A DNA stretch of 53,371 nt, from contig JAQVFM010000006.1 of the NCBI GenBank assembly GCA_028697255.1, positions 1 through 53,371 on the forward strand, written 5' to 3'. Made by a program: the position numbers and the translations under genes. The notes beneath the pieces are model-generated. The model saw only the letters and a program-made list of their open reading frames with translations. It made no database searches and was not told the origin of the DNA. Of this stretch, positions 38,630 to 48,859 are shown piece after piece. Position 1 is the first letter of the stretch; every line of letters begins with the position of its first letter. The stretch is from Oscillospiraceae bacterium (GTDB lineage Bacteria; Bacillota; Clostridia; Oscillospirales; Acutalibacteraceae).

Positions 38630-39927
38630 TACCGGTTATCGAGGCCAACGGCAAAAGGGAATACGAGGCACTGTCAAGCATTTCGAAACGTAGTGGACAA
38701 GTAGATCGGCGCGTGACGACCGAGGTTCAAAAAATAATTGACGATGTTGACGTGCGCGGTGATGAGGCGGTTATGGAGTATACACGCCGGTTTGACGGCA
38801 CCGACGCACGACTTGTTGCCATAATGCGTGATGAACTTTCACAATATGCTCAAAATTGTGATACGTCAGTATATAACGCTCTGAAAAACGCTGCGCAAAA
38901 TATTCAGGATTTTCACCGCAGACAGCTTAGTCAAAGCTGGCTTACTACCGGGAAAAACGGTGTTATAACAGGGCAGCGTATACGCGGACTTGGGCGTGTA
39001 GGTATCTATGTGCCCGGGGGCACCGCTGCGTACCCGTCTTCGGTTCTTATGAACGCAATACCGGCACGAATTGCGGGCGTTAAGGAAATAATAATGGTAA
39101 CGCCGCCGTCAAAGAACGGAAAAATCAACAATGCGGTTATGGCTGCTGCCTTTATTGCGGGAGTAGACAAAGTTTATTTATGCGGTGGGGCACAGGCGGT
39201 TGCTGCACTTGCATTCGGTACCGACTCGATGGACCGGGTAGATAAAATTGTAGGTCCCGGCAATATCTATGTAGCAACCGCAAAACGCCTGCTTTTTGGC
39301 AAGGTTGATATTGACATGATTGCAGGGCCCAGCGAAATTTTAATTATTGCCGATGATACCGCCGACCCGGATTTTATTGCAGCCGATTTAATGTCACAGG
39401 CCGAGCACGACATGCTTGCATCTTCGATACTGCTCACAACATCAAAAAGAATAGCCCATCAAACAGTGGAGCGGCTAAAAGATAATATATCAAGCCTTTC
39501 ACGCGCTGATATTATACGCCGCTCATTAAAGGATTATGGCGCGATAATAATATGTGATGATATAGCTAAGGCCGTGGATTTGGCTAATCGTTTGGCACCC
39601 GAGCATTTAGAGGTTATGTGCGAAAATCCAATGGATTATATTTCACAAATTGATAATGCAGGCTCTGTATTTCTTGGCAAATACTCGCCCGAACCCCTTG
39701 GAGATTACTATGCCGGACCCAACCATGTGCTGCCAACCGGCGGGACTGCACGCTTCTTTTCACCTCTTTCGGTCGACAGCTTTGTCAAAAAGTCCAGCTT
39801 TATTTATTACACGCGTGAGGCTTTGAAAAAGGCAAGCGAAGATATAGTCACGCTTTCCAATGCAGAAGGCCTTGACGCCCACGCAAATTCGATTCGAGTG
39901 CGCTTTGGCATTGAAAGGAATGGATAG
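38626..39927 (+). CDS. hisD: Histidinol dehydrogenase
   Basis: LGRVGIYVPGGTAAYPSSVLMNAIPARIAGV...DMIAGPSEILIIAD...APEHLEVMCENP...AGPNHVLPTGGTARFFSPL. Confidence 0.97.
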   Translation: MIPVIEANGKREYEALSSISKRSGQVDRRVTTEVQKIIDDVDVRGDEAVMEYTRRFDGTDARLVAIMRDELSQYAQNCDTSVYNALKNAAQNIQDFHRRQLSQSWLTTGKNGVITGQRIRGLGRVGIYVPGGTAAYPSSVLMNAIPARIAGVKEIIMVTPPSKNGKINNAVMAAAFIAGVDKVYLCGGAQAVAALAFGTDSMDRVDKIVGPGNIYVATAKRLLFGKVDIDMIAGPSEILIIADDTADPDFIAADLMSQAEHDMLASSILLTTSKRIAHQTVERLKDNISSLSRADIIRRSLKDYGAIIICDDIAKAVDLANRLAPEHLEVMCENPMDYISQIDNAGSVFLGKYSPEPLGDYYAGPNHVLPTGGTARFFSPLSVDSFVKKSSFIYYTREALKKASEDIVTLSNAEGLDAHANSIRVRFGIERNG

Positions 39928-39931
39928 CAAA

Positions 39932-41065
39932 ATGTCTTACACTCCGGCAAAAAAAACAGAGCTAATAACTGCATATGAACCGGTTAAGGGCGCATACCGT
40001 ATACGCATGGATGCAAACGAATCCTTTTTGCTGCCAACCGAAGAAGACAGACATGCAATGGCCGAGGCGGCTGCTGGTGTAAAGTTCAATCGCTATCCAG
40101 ATCCGCTTGCGACTGAGCTGTGTGCAGATTTTGCGGCATTATATGGTATTTCTCCAAAATATGTAACTGCGGGCAATGGTTCTGACGAGCTGATATCAGT
40201 TATAATGTCTGCATTTGTCCAAAAGGGTGAAAAGGTAATAACATTGTCACCTGATTTTTCAATGTATAAATTTTATTCTGCAATTACTGAAACACCGTGT
40301 ATCACTATTCAAAAAAACCAGGACATGACGGTCGATGTTGATGTTATAATAAAAACCGTAAAAGAACGGAATGCAAAGCTTGTCATTTTCTCAAATCCTT
40401 GCAATCCCACTTCCTTGGGGCTTGAAGCCGATGAGGTACGCCGCCTTGTTAAAGGCACTGATGCGCTTGTGGTTTTAGACGAGGCTTATATGGATTTTTG
40501 GGATCAATCAATGATAAACGAGGCACATTTATACGATAATCTTATTGTGTTGCGCACCTGTTCCAAAGCACTGGGGCTTGCTGCACTGCGGCTTGGGTTT
40601 GCCATTGCAAACGAAAGACTTACCGACATTCTTCGCTCGGCTAAATCTCCGTATAACGTAAATGCAGTGACTCAGGAAATGGCGCGAATTGTTCTTAAAA
40701 ATAATATGTATAGAACAGTTTATGGTGAGATATTGCAGACATCGGTAAACATGCTGTTGTCAGGTTTAATCAGACTTGAGAAAAAAGGAATGATAAAGCG
40801 TGTTTATCAAAGCCGTACAAACTTTGTTTTCATAAAAACGGACGATGCAACCGGCGTGTTTGAATGGCTTTGTGACAAAGGTATAGCGGTACGGCTCATA
40901 GGGACCGAATATCTTCGTATTACAGCCGGCAAGCAATACGAAAATAAAGAGCTGTTAAGCGCAATTGAGGCATATTTTATTATGAAAGGCGGGAATATCA
41001 ATGAGACAGGGCATATGTGCTCGCAAAACAAAGGAGACAAACATAACTGTCGAGATATGTCTTGA
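39932..41065 (+). CDS. hisC: Histidinol-phosphate aminotransferase
   Basis: RMDANESFLLPT...YPDPLATELCADFAALYG...IFSNPCNPTSLGLEADEV...LRTCSKALGLAALRLGFAIA. Confidence 0.94.
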   Translation: MSYTPAKKTELITAYEPVKGAYRIRMDANESFLLPTEEDRHAMAEAAAGVKFNRYPDPLATELCADFAALYGISPKYVTAGNGSDELISVIMSAFVQKGEKVITLSPDFSMYKFYSAITETPCITIQKNQDMTVDVDVIIKTVKERNAKLVIFSNPCNPTSLGLEADEVRRLVKGTDALVVLDEAYMDFWDQSMINEAHLYDNLIVLRTCSKALGLAALRLGFAIANERLTDILRSAKSPYNVNAVTQEMARIVLKNNMYRTVYGEILQTSVNMLLSGLIRLEKKGMIKRVYQSRTNFVFIKTDDATGVFEWLCDKGIAVRLIGTEYLRITAGKQYENKELLSAIEAYFIMKGGNINETGHMCSQNKGDKHNCRDMS

Positions 41066-41573
41066 CGGGGGCAAGGTGGATATTTCGACCGGTATCGGAT
41101 TTTTTAACCACATGCTTGAGGCTTTTGCAACACATGGCAATTTTGGTTTAAAGGTTAATGTGTCGGGCGACTTATATGTGGACGGGCATCACACTGTGGA
41201 GGATACGGGCATTGTCTTAGGCAAGGCGTTTGCCGATGCACTTCGTGACAAAAGCGGGATTGCCCGATTTGGCTGCTTTTCGCTGCCGATGGACGAAGCA
41301 CTGGCATCTGCCGTGGTTGACATAAGCGGCCGTCCGTTTCTTGTATTTGATGCCAGCTTTAACGACCAGTGCATTGGTGAATATGATACATGCCTTACAT
41401 CCGAATTTTTTCGTGCATTTGCCTTTAATGCAGGTATAACGCTGCACTTGCGCGTTGAGTACGGAGGCAACTCGCACCACATGACCGAAGCGCTGTTTAA
41501 AGCGGCTGCACATGCACTGCGCCTTGCAGTTATTCCGCGCGAGGGTGTATTATCAACAAAGGGATCACTGTGA
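41001..41573 (+). CDS. hisB: Imidazoleglycerol-phosphate dehydratase
   Basis: STGIGFFNHMLEAFATHGNFGLKVNVSGDLYVDGHHTVEDTGIVLGKAF...HHMTEALFKAAAHAL. Confidence 0.97.
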   Translation: MRQGICARKTKETNITVEICLDGGKVDISTGIGFFNHMLEAFATHGNFGLKVNVSGDLYVDGHHTVEDTGIVLGKAFADALRDKSGIARFGCFSLPMDEALASAVVDISGRPFLVFDASFNDQCIGEYDTCLTSEFFRAFAFNAGITLHLRVEYGGNSHHMTEALFKAAAHALRLAVIPREGVLSTKGSL

Positions 41574-41589
41574 TTGAAAGGATTTTTGT

Positions 41590-42612
41590 ATGCTGATTTT
41601 TCCTGCAATTGATATAAAGGACGGCAAATGTGTACGCCTTTATAAAGGGGATTTTTCAACCGTCCATCAGGTGGCCGAAAATCCGCTTAGTACCGCGTGT
41701 GCTTTTTTTGATTCGGGCGCCGAATGGATTCACATGGTTGATTTGGACGGTGCCAGAACCGGACAGCGTAAAAATTCCTCAATATTTATTGAAATAGCAA
41801 AAAAAAGCAGACTTAAGGTGCAATTGGGCGGCGGCATACGCGATATGGAAACGCTGGAATATTATTTTTCGCACGGTATTTCGCGCTGTATACTCGGCTC
41901 GGCGGCTGTTAAAAATCCTGATCTGGTACGCAGTGCTGTCAAGGCTTATGGCGACAAAATTGCTGTCGGAATTGATGCGGTTGACGGCATGGTTGCAGCA
42001 GAGGGGTGGCTTGAAATATCAAGCATGCCATACATAGAAATGGCAAAGCAAATGGAGGGTTTCGGCGTCAAAACACTGATATTCACCGATATATCAAAGG
42101 ACGGCACACTTGAAGGGCCGAATTTCGAACAGCTTAGGGCGCTGTCCGAGGCAGTTTCATGTAACATTATCGCATCGGGCGGCATACGCGATTTGTCTAA
42201 CATACGCACGCTTGCCCAACTCAATCTTTACGGCGCTATATGCGGCAAATCCATTTACAGCGGCACACTAAATCTGCCTTCGGCTATTGTTACGGCCGAT
42301 ATTGACAGGTTGTTTAAAAAAAGTGATTTGATCCCTACGATTGTGCAAGAAGACAGTACCGGTGAGGTTTTAATGTTGGCGTATATGAACCGCACATCAC
42401 TTAAACGCACAATACAAACCGGCAAAACATGGTTTTGGAGCCGATCAAGGCAGCAATATTGGAACAAGGGTGAGACAAGCGGTAATTTCCAGCATGTTGT
42501 TTCAATATCTGCTGACTGCGACGATGATACACTGCTTGTGCGCGTCATACAGGATGGTGCGGCATGCCATACAGGGGCGCATTCTTGTTTTTTTAAAGAA
42601 TTTTATAAATGA
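41590..42612 (+). CDS. HisA (ProFAR isomerase) fused to HisI (phosphoribosyl-AMP cyclohydrolase)
   Basis: N-term [22 protein letters not shown]...VQLGGGIRD (HisA); C-term [57 protein letters not shown]...[13 protein letters not shown] (HisI) in the same ORF. Confidence 0.93.
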   Translation: MLIFPAIDIKDGKCVRLYKGDFSTVHQVAENPLSTACAFFDSGAEWIHMVDLDGARTGQRKNSSIFIEIAKKSRLKVQLGGGIRDMETLEYYFSHGISRCILGSAAVKNPDLVRSAVKAYGDKIAVGIDAVDGMVAAEGWLEISSMPYIEMAKQMEGFGVKTLIFTDISKDGTLEGPNFEQLRALSEAVSCNIIASGGIRDLSNIRTLAQLNLYGAICGKSIYSGTLNLPSAIVTADIDRLFKKSDLIPTIVQEDSTGEVLMLAYMNRTSLKRTIQTGKTWFWSRSRQQYWNKGETSGNFQHVVSISADCDDDTLLVRVIQDGAACHTGAHSCFFKEFYK

Positions 42613-42624
42613 GGTTTTATCATT

Positions 42625-42951
42625 ATGAACGGTTGCATACAAAATGTTTATGACACAATCTTAGACAGGCGGGAAAACCCGAGTGAAAATTCATATACAA
42701 GATATTTGTTTGATAAGGGTATCGACAAGATATTAAAAAAAGTGGGGGAGGAAACCGCCGAGGTATTGGTTGCCGCAAAAAATGGCGACAATAATGATAC
42801 TGTCGCCGAAATTGCCGACTTGACATATCATTTGCTTGTGTTAATGGCACTGCAGGGTATTAAACCGCAGGATGTGGCGGCGGTTTTGGAGCAAAGACAT
42901 AAAAATAAGGGAAACCTAAAGCAATTTCATAAAACCGATAAAAACACATAA
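42625..42951 (+). CDS. hisE: Phosphoribosyl-ATP pyrophosphatase
   Basis: VYDTILDRRENPSENSYTRYLFDKGIDKILKKVGEETAEVLVAAKNGD...EIADLTYHLLVLM. Confidence 0.96.
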   Translation: MNGCIQNVYDTILDRRENPSENSYTRYLFDKGIDKILKKVGEETAEVLVAAKNGDNNDTVAEIADLTYHLLVLMALQGIKPQDVAAVLEQRHKNKGNLKQFHKTDKNT

Positions 42952-42960
42952 GCGCACAAA

Positions 42961-42996
42961 AAAACAGGCGAGATAGCTTCCCGCCTGTTTTTTTTA
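42961..42996. terminator. Bidirectional terminator between hisE and fba
   Basis: AAACAGGCG...CGCCTGTTTTTTTT, A-run on the other side. Confidence 0.85.
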
Positions 42997-43001
42997 TAAA
43001 T

Positions 43002-43937
43002 CTATGCCTTGTTGGCACAACCAAGAACATTTTGAATTTTATGCTTAACAACGTCGGTGATAAAGTCACGACCAACTCCAAGATACTTGCGCGGGTCAAA
43101 ACCTGTGGGGTTTTCTGCAAGATTTTTGCGAATTCCTGCGGTCATTGCAAGTCGCAAATCCGAATCGACATTAATTTTGCAAACTGCCATGCTTGCCGCC
43201 TTGCGCAGCATATCCTCGGGAATTCCGATAGCGTCGGCCATTTGCCCGCCGTAACGGTTTACGATATCGACATATTCGGGTAAAACCGAAGACGCGCCGT
43301 GCAGCACAATCGGAAACCCGGGCAGGCGGTCCATTACCTCCTGCAAAATATCAAATCTTAGCTGTGGTTTTTGACCGGGCTTGAATTTAAAAGCGCCGTG
43401 GCTTGTTCCGATAGCAATAGCTAATGAATCAACGCCGGTGCGAGATACAAATTCCTGCACCTGTCCGGGATCTGTAAAAGAGGCTTTGTCAGCATCAACT
43501 TTGACTTCGTCCTCGATTCCGGCAAGCTGTCCCAGCTCGCCCTCAACTGTGACATTTCGTGCATGGGCATAATCGACAACCTTTTTTGTCAATGCGACAT
43601 TTTCTTCAAAATCAAGGTGTGATCCGTCTATCATAACAGACGTAAAGCCGCTGTCTATGCAGTCTTTGCAAAGCTCAAAGCTTGAACCGTGGTCAAGGTG
43701 AAGAGCAATCGGCAATCCGGTTTCATCAACGGCTGCTTTGACCATACCGAAAAGATAATTGTGTCGGGCATATTTTCGCGCCGATGAGGATACCTGAAGA
43801 ATGACCGGAGAATTAAGCTCCTTACACGCGTCGACAATACCCTGAACAATCTCCATATTGTTCACGTTGAATGCGCCGATGGCGTATCCACCCTCATAAG
43901 CATTTTTAAACATTTCCTTTGTGTTGACAAGCGGCAT
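43002..43937 (-). CDS. fba: Class II fructose-1,6-bisphosphate aldolase
   Basis: MPLVNTKEMFKNAYEGGYAIGAFNVNNMEIVQ...ALHLDHGSSFELCKDCIDSGFTSVMIDGSHLDFEENVALTKKVV. Confidence 0.96.
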   Translation of the reverse strand: MPLVNTKEMFKNAYEGGYAIGAFNVNNMEIVQGIVDACKELNSPVILQVSSSARKYARHNYLFGMVKAAVDETGLPIALHLDHGSSFELCKDCIDSGFTSVMIDGSHLDFEENVALTKKVVDYAHARNVTVEGELGQLAGIEDEVKVDADKASFTDPGQVQEFVSRTGVDSLAIAIGTSHGAFKFKPGQKPQLRFDILQEVMDRLPGFPIVLHGASSVLPEYVDIVNRYGGQMADAIGIPEDMLRKAASMAVCKINVDSDLRLAMTAGIRKNLAENPTGFDPRKYLGVGRDFITDVVKHKIQNVLGCANKA

Positions 43938-44081
43938 TTTTTAACAACCTCCTAATTATTGCGAAAACAAGATCCATAAACCTGCCGCAAAAAGCCGGCA
44001 GAGATCTTTCACCGTTAAACAGTATACAATATATTTTAAAAAATAAAAAGAGGTTGATAAAAAATTATCTGACTAAAATTT

Positions 44082-44609
44082 TTATGCTTTACTTTCCGAC
44101 GTCAATAAAAAGTTTGAAAATTCCGCCGTAAGGCCGGTTGAAGGCATGCGTATCATTAAAAGCTTGCCGGTTTTGGGATCTGACAGTATTTCGAATTCGC
44201 CAGACACAGTAGTGCCCTTTGTCATAAGTCCGTCCTCGGTTATTTCGCCGCCGTCTTGGTTACCGATTGCAGTATCGAGAACACTTAGCAGGCTTTTGCC
44301 AAGCGCGCTTTGTGGCACGGTTTCCGGATTGACATCAAATGACAGGCCGTACAATTTTAAAGATATCGTTTCACCATTCCAATGCATCGACAAGCCTTTA
44401 ATTGTTTCCGGTTCTTCAATATCAAGGCTAAGTGTGCCGGCCGAATCGCGTGTTAAATGTCCTTTTACATTCATGTCCTGATACTGTACATCCACATCGC
44501 AGGAAAAGCCGGTGATAACCGGCTGCTCGGTTCGTTTCTTTTTAAGGCACGCAGTTAAACTGAAGATGATAATAAATGAAATCAACAGACAAACAAAGCG
44601 GCGAAGCAT
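44082..44609 (-). CDS. Predicted lipoprotein of unknown function
   Basis: Signal peptide with lipobox: MLRRFVCLLISFIIIFSLTAC|LKKK. Confidence 0.75.
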   Translation of the reverse strand: MLRRFVCLLISFIIIFSLTACLKKKRTEQPVITGFSCDVDVQYQDMNVKGHLTRDSAGTLSLDIEEPETIKGLSMHWNGETISLKLYGLSFDVNPETVPQSALGKSLLSVLDTAIGNQDGGEITEDGLMTKGTTVSGEFEILSDPKTGKLLMIRMPSTGLTAEFSNFLLTSESKA

Positions 44610-44620
44610 GTTTTCAGCTC

Positions 44621-46156
44621 CTATTTTTCTAAGATTAAAAACAGTCCGCTTAGTTCATCTATTATATCCGACGGAAGCATATAATGCTGTGACAGACGCG
44701 CGGCTGCCCTGTCTCCTGCCAGACCATGAAGATGGACACCGCATATAACCGCATCAAGCGGATTTAATCCTTGAGCGGCAAAAGCTGCAATCATGCCGGC
44801 CAGCACATCCCCGCTGCCACCGGTTGCCATTCCGGGATTGCCGACAGTATTGATAAAGGGGGACTGCCCGGGTGCTGCAATTACCGTTTGGTGCCCTTTG
44901 AGCACTATGATGGCTCCGGTTTGGTCACAAAGGAGCTGGGCAGCCTGTGCACGGTTTGACTGTATTTCTGCAATGCTTTTGCCCGTAAGACGCGCCATTT
45001 CGCCGGGATGCGGAGTCATAATGAGAGGTGCGCGGACTGTTTTCAATCTATTTATATGTTTGGCTGCGATATTTATACCGTCCGCATCTAAAACAATTGG
45101 GCAATGTGCGTTTACAAGACAGTCTATGACAAGAGATTCGGCTCCCGCTGATTGTCCAAGTCCGCAGCCAATCAGTACCGCGTCCGCCTTGCGCATATGT
45201 TCGCGTAAAACACTGCGCGAATGCAAGGCAAAATCGCCGGAAGCAGTTTGTTCAAGTAACAGGAATATCGGTTCACAAAGCTGTGATGCAACGATAGGAT
45301 AAAGTGTAGCGGGCACGGCAGCCTCGACAAGACCGACACCACAACGCAACGCTGCTCTAACAGCTAATACAGCCGCTCCCGCCATTCCTGTGCTGCCGCA
45401 GAGTGTTAGCAGGCGACCATAGTCACCCTTATTAGTGTCAGCTGCCCGCTTGCTAAAACAACGTCCAACCATTTCAAGGTTGATTTCATTTTGGCTTGGA
45501 CGATACTGCTTTAGTATTTGCTCGTCAATTCCTATTGAAACCACATACACTTCACCGCACAAGTCAACGCCGCTTTTTGAAACTAACCCGGTTTTGTTCG
45601 CCGTAAACGTAACGGTTAAATTAGCCTTTATCGCATCAGTGTCATATTCACCGGTGTCGGCGTTAACACCGCTTGGAACGTCAACCGCGATAACAGGAAC
45701 AAGGCATTGATTAACAATGCGTAAAAACCCCCTGAGATAGTTAGGCAGCTCACCTTTAAAGCCAATTCCGAAAATAGCATCTACAATAAGTTCAGCGTTG
45801 CAAATGCTGTTTTCGGCAACGTAGGGCTGCGACTGCAAGTCAACAATCCTTGCATCACTCTTTAGTATGCGCGACAGCATTTCTGCAGCATTAGAGGACG
45901 ACGGCTTGCCGCAAGTGAGGATAACCGTAACGGTTGCACCCTCCTCCATGAGTTTGCGTGCGATTACAAACCCGTCACCGCCGTTATTGCCTTTGCCGCA
46001 TAGCAGGGCAACACGTTTGCCTGCAATATCAAATTTTGAGCGAATAAGCCTTGCGGCCGCACTGCCGGCATTTTCCATCAGTCGCAGCTCATCCATGCCG
46101 CCTTGAATAGCTTTTTGTTCTATTTCCCTCATTTGAGATGTGGATATTATCAGCAT
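44621..46156 (-). CDS. nnrDE: Bifunctional NAD(P)H-hydrate epimerase / ADP-dependent dehydratase
   Basis: MREIEQKAIQGGMDELRLMENAGSAAARLI...LCGKGNNGGDGFVIARKL (YjeF_N) and GNPGMATGGSGDVLAGMIAAF (carbohydrate-kinase-like). Confidence 0.95.
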   Translation of the reverse strand: MLIISTSQMREIEQKAIQGGMDELRLMENAGSAAARLIRSKFDIAGKRVALLCGKGNNGGDGFVIARKLMEEGATVTVILTCGKPSSSNAAEMLSRILKSDARIVDLQSQPYVAENSICNAELIVDAIFGIGFKGELPNYLRGFLRIVNQCLVPVIAVDVPSGVNADTGEYDTDAIKANLTVTFTANKTGLVSKSGVDLCGEVYVVSIGIDEQILKQYRPSQNEINLEMVGRCFSKRAADTNKGDYGRLLTLCGSTGMAGAAVLAVRAALRCGVGLVEAAVPATLYPIVASQLCEPIFLLLEQTASGDFALHSRSVLREHMRKADAVLIGCGLGQSAGAESLVIDCLVNAHCPIVLDADGINIAAKHINRLKTVRAPLIMTPHPGEMARLTGKSIAEIQSNRAQAAQLLCDQTGAIIVLKGHQTVIAAPGQSPFINTVGNPGMATGGSGDVLAGMIAAFAAQGLNPLDAVICGVHLHGLAGDRAAARLSQHYMLPSDIIDELSGLFLILEK

Positions 46157-46216
46157 CAGAACACCCCCATTATAAAAAAAGAGGAGGACATAATGCCCCC
46201 CCGTTGGTTATAATAA

Positions 46217-46741
46217 TTATTGTGTTTTTTTATTAGTTTCACGCAGTACAAGTGCAGACAGCCCTGATTTCAGCGCTTCAAGCACACGTTTTTCGGGCTG
46301 AAACACCACTAAAGTGTGACCGTTTTTTTTGCTGCGATAGGTAAAACACCATAAATCATTTTCAGCGAGAGAGGGGGCGGCAATAACGCGCCGGTCAAAT
46401 TGACGCACAGCATAGTCCGGTGCATTATAAGGTTCAAGCACCTCGATTTTAGATCCTGCAACCGATACAATTCGTTTGCGCTTTCGCCGCGCGATAATTT
46501 GGTCAATATCTATTTCCCCGTTTGTGACGCTGTATTCATATTCAATATTTAAAGATGTCAGGAACCACCAAATACCATATCCGATGCCTGCGATTATAAG
46601 CAGCGATAGCGGAGCAAATGCGAATAAATATGGTAGAAAAATAGTTATAATAATCAATGCGGCCGTTATGGAACCGAAAATGATGGCATACTCCTTAGCG
46701 CCTTTTTTCTTTGCCACAATTTGTTCCACAAACGTATCCAT
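46217..46741 (-). CDS. Small two-TM membrane protein of unknown function (start trimmed)
   Basis: MDTFVEQIVAKKKGAKEYAIIFGSITAALIIITIFLPYLFAFAPLSLLIIAGIGYGIWWFLTSLNIEYEYSVTNGEIDIDQIIARRKRKRI. Confidence 0.7.
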   Translation of the reverse strand: MDTFVEQIVAKKKGAKEYAIIFGSITAALIIITIFLPYLFAFAPLSLLIIAGIGYGIWWFLTSLNIEYEYSVTNGEIDIDQIIARRKRKRIVSVAGSKIEVLEPYNAPDYAVRQFDRRVIAAPSLAENDLWCFTYRSKKNGHTLVVFQPEKRVLEALKSGLSALVLRETNKKTQ

Positions 46742-46957
46742 AATAAGCACTCCTTTAAATTGGCAAAATAATGTCCACAATGTGGATAACACAACTATTA
46801 TACACATAAGCCGATATAAATTCAACGATTGTTAGAAATTTAAAATTTTTTTAGTTTATAATTGAAATAAAATAACAATTGATGTATAATAAACACATTA
46901 ATTTAAAATGGGTAAATGTGGGCTTTTGACACGATTTTTGTTATGGAAGGTATGAAA

Positions 46958-47362
46958 ATGGGAGAATTTAAGTTTATATCGACTCTTGCGTCCGTAAAAG
47001 CGTCAGAAGTGATTTTAGACGCACTTTTTGTTATTGCAATAGGCGTGATAGTTGTTTTTATTGCGTTAATTTTGCTTACAGCAATTTTTTGGTTGTTCGG
47101 CAAATTTATGCAACAGGGACAAAAAACATCTGTCTTTGAAGAAAAGGGCGTTAACAACGATACATCATCAGAACCGCATATTTTGCCGGAGATTCCTGTT
47201 GCCGAAGCAGGAATCAGCGAAGAAGTGGTTGCTGTCATATCTGCTGCCGTGGCGGCAATGTCAGCCGACGGCAAACGCTATACAGTTCGCCGCGTCCGCC
47301 GGGTAGTCAATCGACCGGTTTGGGCAGCTGCCGGCATTGCCGAAAGTACACGACCCTTTTGA
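46958..47362 (+). CDS. OadG-family (sodium-pump decarboxylase gamma) protein
   Basis: One N-terminal TM (VIGVIVVFIALILLTAIFWLFGKF), then EEVVAVISAAVAAMSADGKRYTVRRVRRV; adjacent to oadB. Confidence 0.8.
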   Translation: MGEFKFISTLASVKASEVILDALFVIAIGVIVVFIALILLTAIFWLFGKFMQQGQKTSVFEEKGVNNDTSSEPHILPEIPVAEAGISEEVVAVISAAVAAMSADGKRYTVRRVRRVVNRPVWAAAGIAESTRPF

Positions 47363-47411
47363 TTGCCGCGGACTGTACTAATATATCTAACCCCTCGAAA
47401 GGATTGAGTTA

Positions 47412-48728
47412 ATGAATTCACTGCTACAGGCTATTGTCGATATTTGGAATGAATCTGGTTTTGTGAGATTGTTCACATTGGGAACAGGGAACAATCTCTG
47501 GGAACGCATTGCCTCAGGCGGCATAGGAAATCTTATTATGCTTGGGATTGCCTGTATATTGCTATATTTAGCTATTAAAAAGCAGTTTGAGCCTTTGCTT
47601 TTGTTGCCCATAGCATTTGGCATGCTGTTAGTTAACCTGCCTTTGGGTGAAGTTATGAAATCACAGTTTAACACGCTGGTGCCGCTGACCGAACAGGAAT
47701 ATGCTAATTATCTTAAAGGTATTTTTGACCAATCGTATCCCGTGTTTGAAATGAACGGTCAGTATTATTGGCAGCATTTTGAAACCGGCGGACTGCTGTG
47801 GTACTTATATCAGGGAGTTAAATTCGGCATATATCCGCCGCTTATCTTTTTAGGAATAGGTGCAATGACCGATTTTGGACCGCTGATTGCAAATCCCAAA
47901 AGCTTTTTGTTGGGTGCGGCGGCTCAGCTTGGTATTTTCGCTACATTTTTCGGTGCGGCGGCGTTGGGACTTACGGGAATTTCTGATTTAACATTTTCAT
48001 CACAAGAAGCAGCCTCTATTGCGATAATCGGAGGTGCCGACGGACCGACTGCCATTTGGCTTACATCAAAGCTTGCGCCGCACCTACTTGGCCCGATTGC
48101 GGTTGCCGCTTATTCATATATGGCACTTGTTCCGATTATTCAACCACCGATTATGCGCGCCTTGACAACAAAAAAAGAGCGCTCGGTGGTTATGCAGCAG
48201 CTTCGTCCGGTATCCAAAACAGAAAAGATTATGTTTCCTATATTTGTCACTTTAATTGTTGTTTTGCTTTTACCAAGTGCGGCGCCATTGGTCGGCATGC
48301 TAATGCTTGGAAATCTGTTTCGCGAAAGCGGTGTTGTTGAGCGTATTTCCAAAACTGCCCAAAATGAGCTGATGAATATTATCACGATTTTCATAGGCGT
48401 GACTGTGGGTGCTACGGCTAATGCTGCAACATTCCTGCAGCCCAAAACCATCTTGATTATTATACTCGGGCTTATTGCGTTTTCGGTAGGAACGGCTGGT
48501 GGCGTGCTGTTTGGAAAGCTGATGTATTTCTTTACGGGCGGCAAGGTAAATCCCCTTATCGGCTCGGCGGGTGTTTCGGCAGTTCCTATGGCAGCACGTG
48601 TTTCACAAAAGGTTGGACAGCAGGAAAACCCGGCCAACTTTTTGCTGATGCACGCAATGGGTCCGAATGTTGCAGGAGTAATAGGTTCGGCTGTGGCTGC
48701 CGGCGTTTTGTTGACATTGTTCCAATAA
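47412..48728 (+). CDS. oadB: Sodium-ion-translocating decarboxylase beta subunit
   Basis: [29 protein letters not shown]...[22 protein letters not shown]...[44 protein letters not shown]. Confidence 0.96.
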   Translation: MNSLLQAIVDIWNESGFVRLFTLGTGNNLWERIASGGIGNLIMLGIACILLYLAIKKQFEPLLLLPIAFGMLLVNLPLGEVMKSQFNTLVPLTEQEYANYLKGIFDQSYPVFEMNGQYYWQHFETGGLLWYLYQGVKFGIYPPLIFLGIGAMTDFGPLIANPKSFLLGAAAQLGIFATFFGAAALGLTGISDLTFSSQEAASIAIIGGADGPTAIWLTSKLAPHLLGPIAVAAYSYMALVPIIQPPIMRALTTKKERSVVMQQLRPVSKTEKIMFPIFVTLIVVLLLPSAAPLVGMLMLGNLFRESGVVERISKTAQNELMNIITIFIGVTVGATANAATFLQPKTILIIILGLIAFSVGTAGGVLFGKLMYFFTGGKVNPLIGSAGVSAVPMAARVSQKVGQQENPANFLLMHAMGPNVAGVIGSAVAAGVLLTLFQ

Positions 48729-48747
48729 GAATTTTAATATATAATAT

Positions 48748-48783
48748 AAAAAGGGGAAGGGCTGTTCTCTTCCTCTTTTTTTA
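48748..48783 (+). terminator. Terminator after oadB
   Basis: AAAAAGGGGAAG...CTTCCTCTTTTTTT. Confidence 0.75.
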
Positions 48784-48792
48784 AATGAATAA

Positions 48793-48859
48793 TAGTCAAT
48801 TGCTAAATGCACGGGCGACCGCAGTTCAACCGCAAAGCAGTGCATTACTAAATCTGCTA
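48793..48859 (-). repeat. Dispersed MITE-like element, copy F, flanked by 12-bp direct repeats
   Basis: Element TAGTCAATTGCTAAATGCACGGGCGACCGCAGTT...GTGCATTACTAAATCTGCTA; TTAAATGAATAA at 48781-48792 and 48860-48871. Confidence 0.75.
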
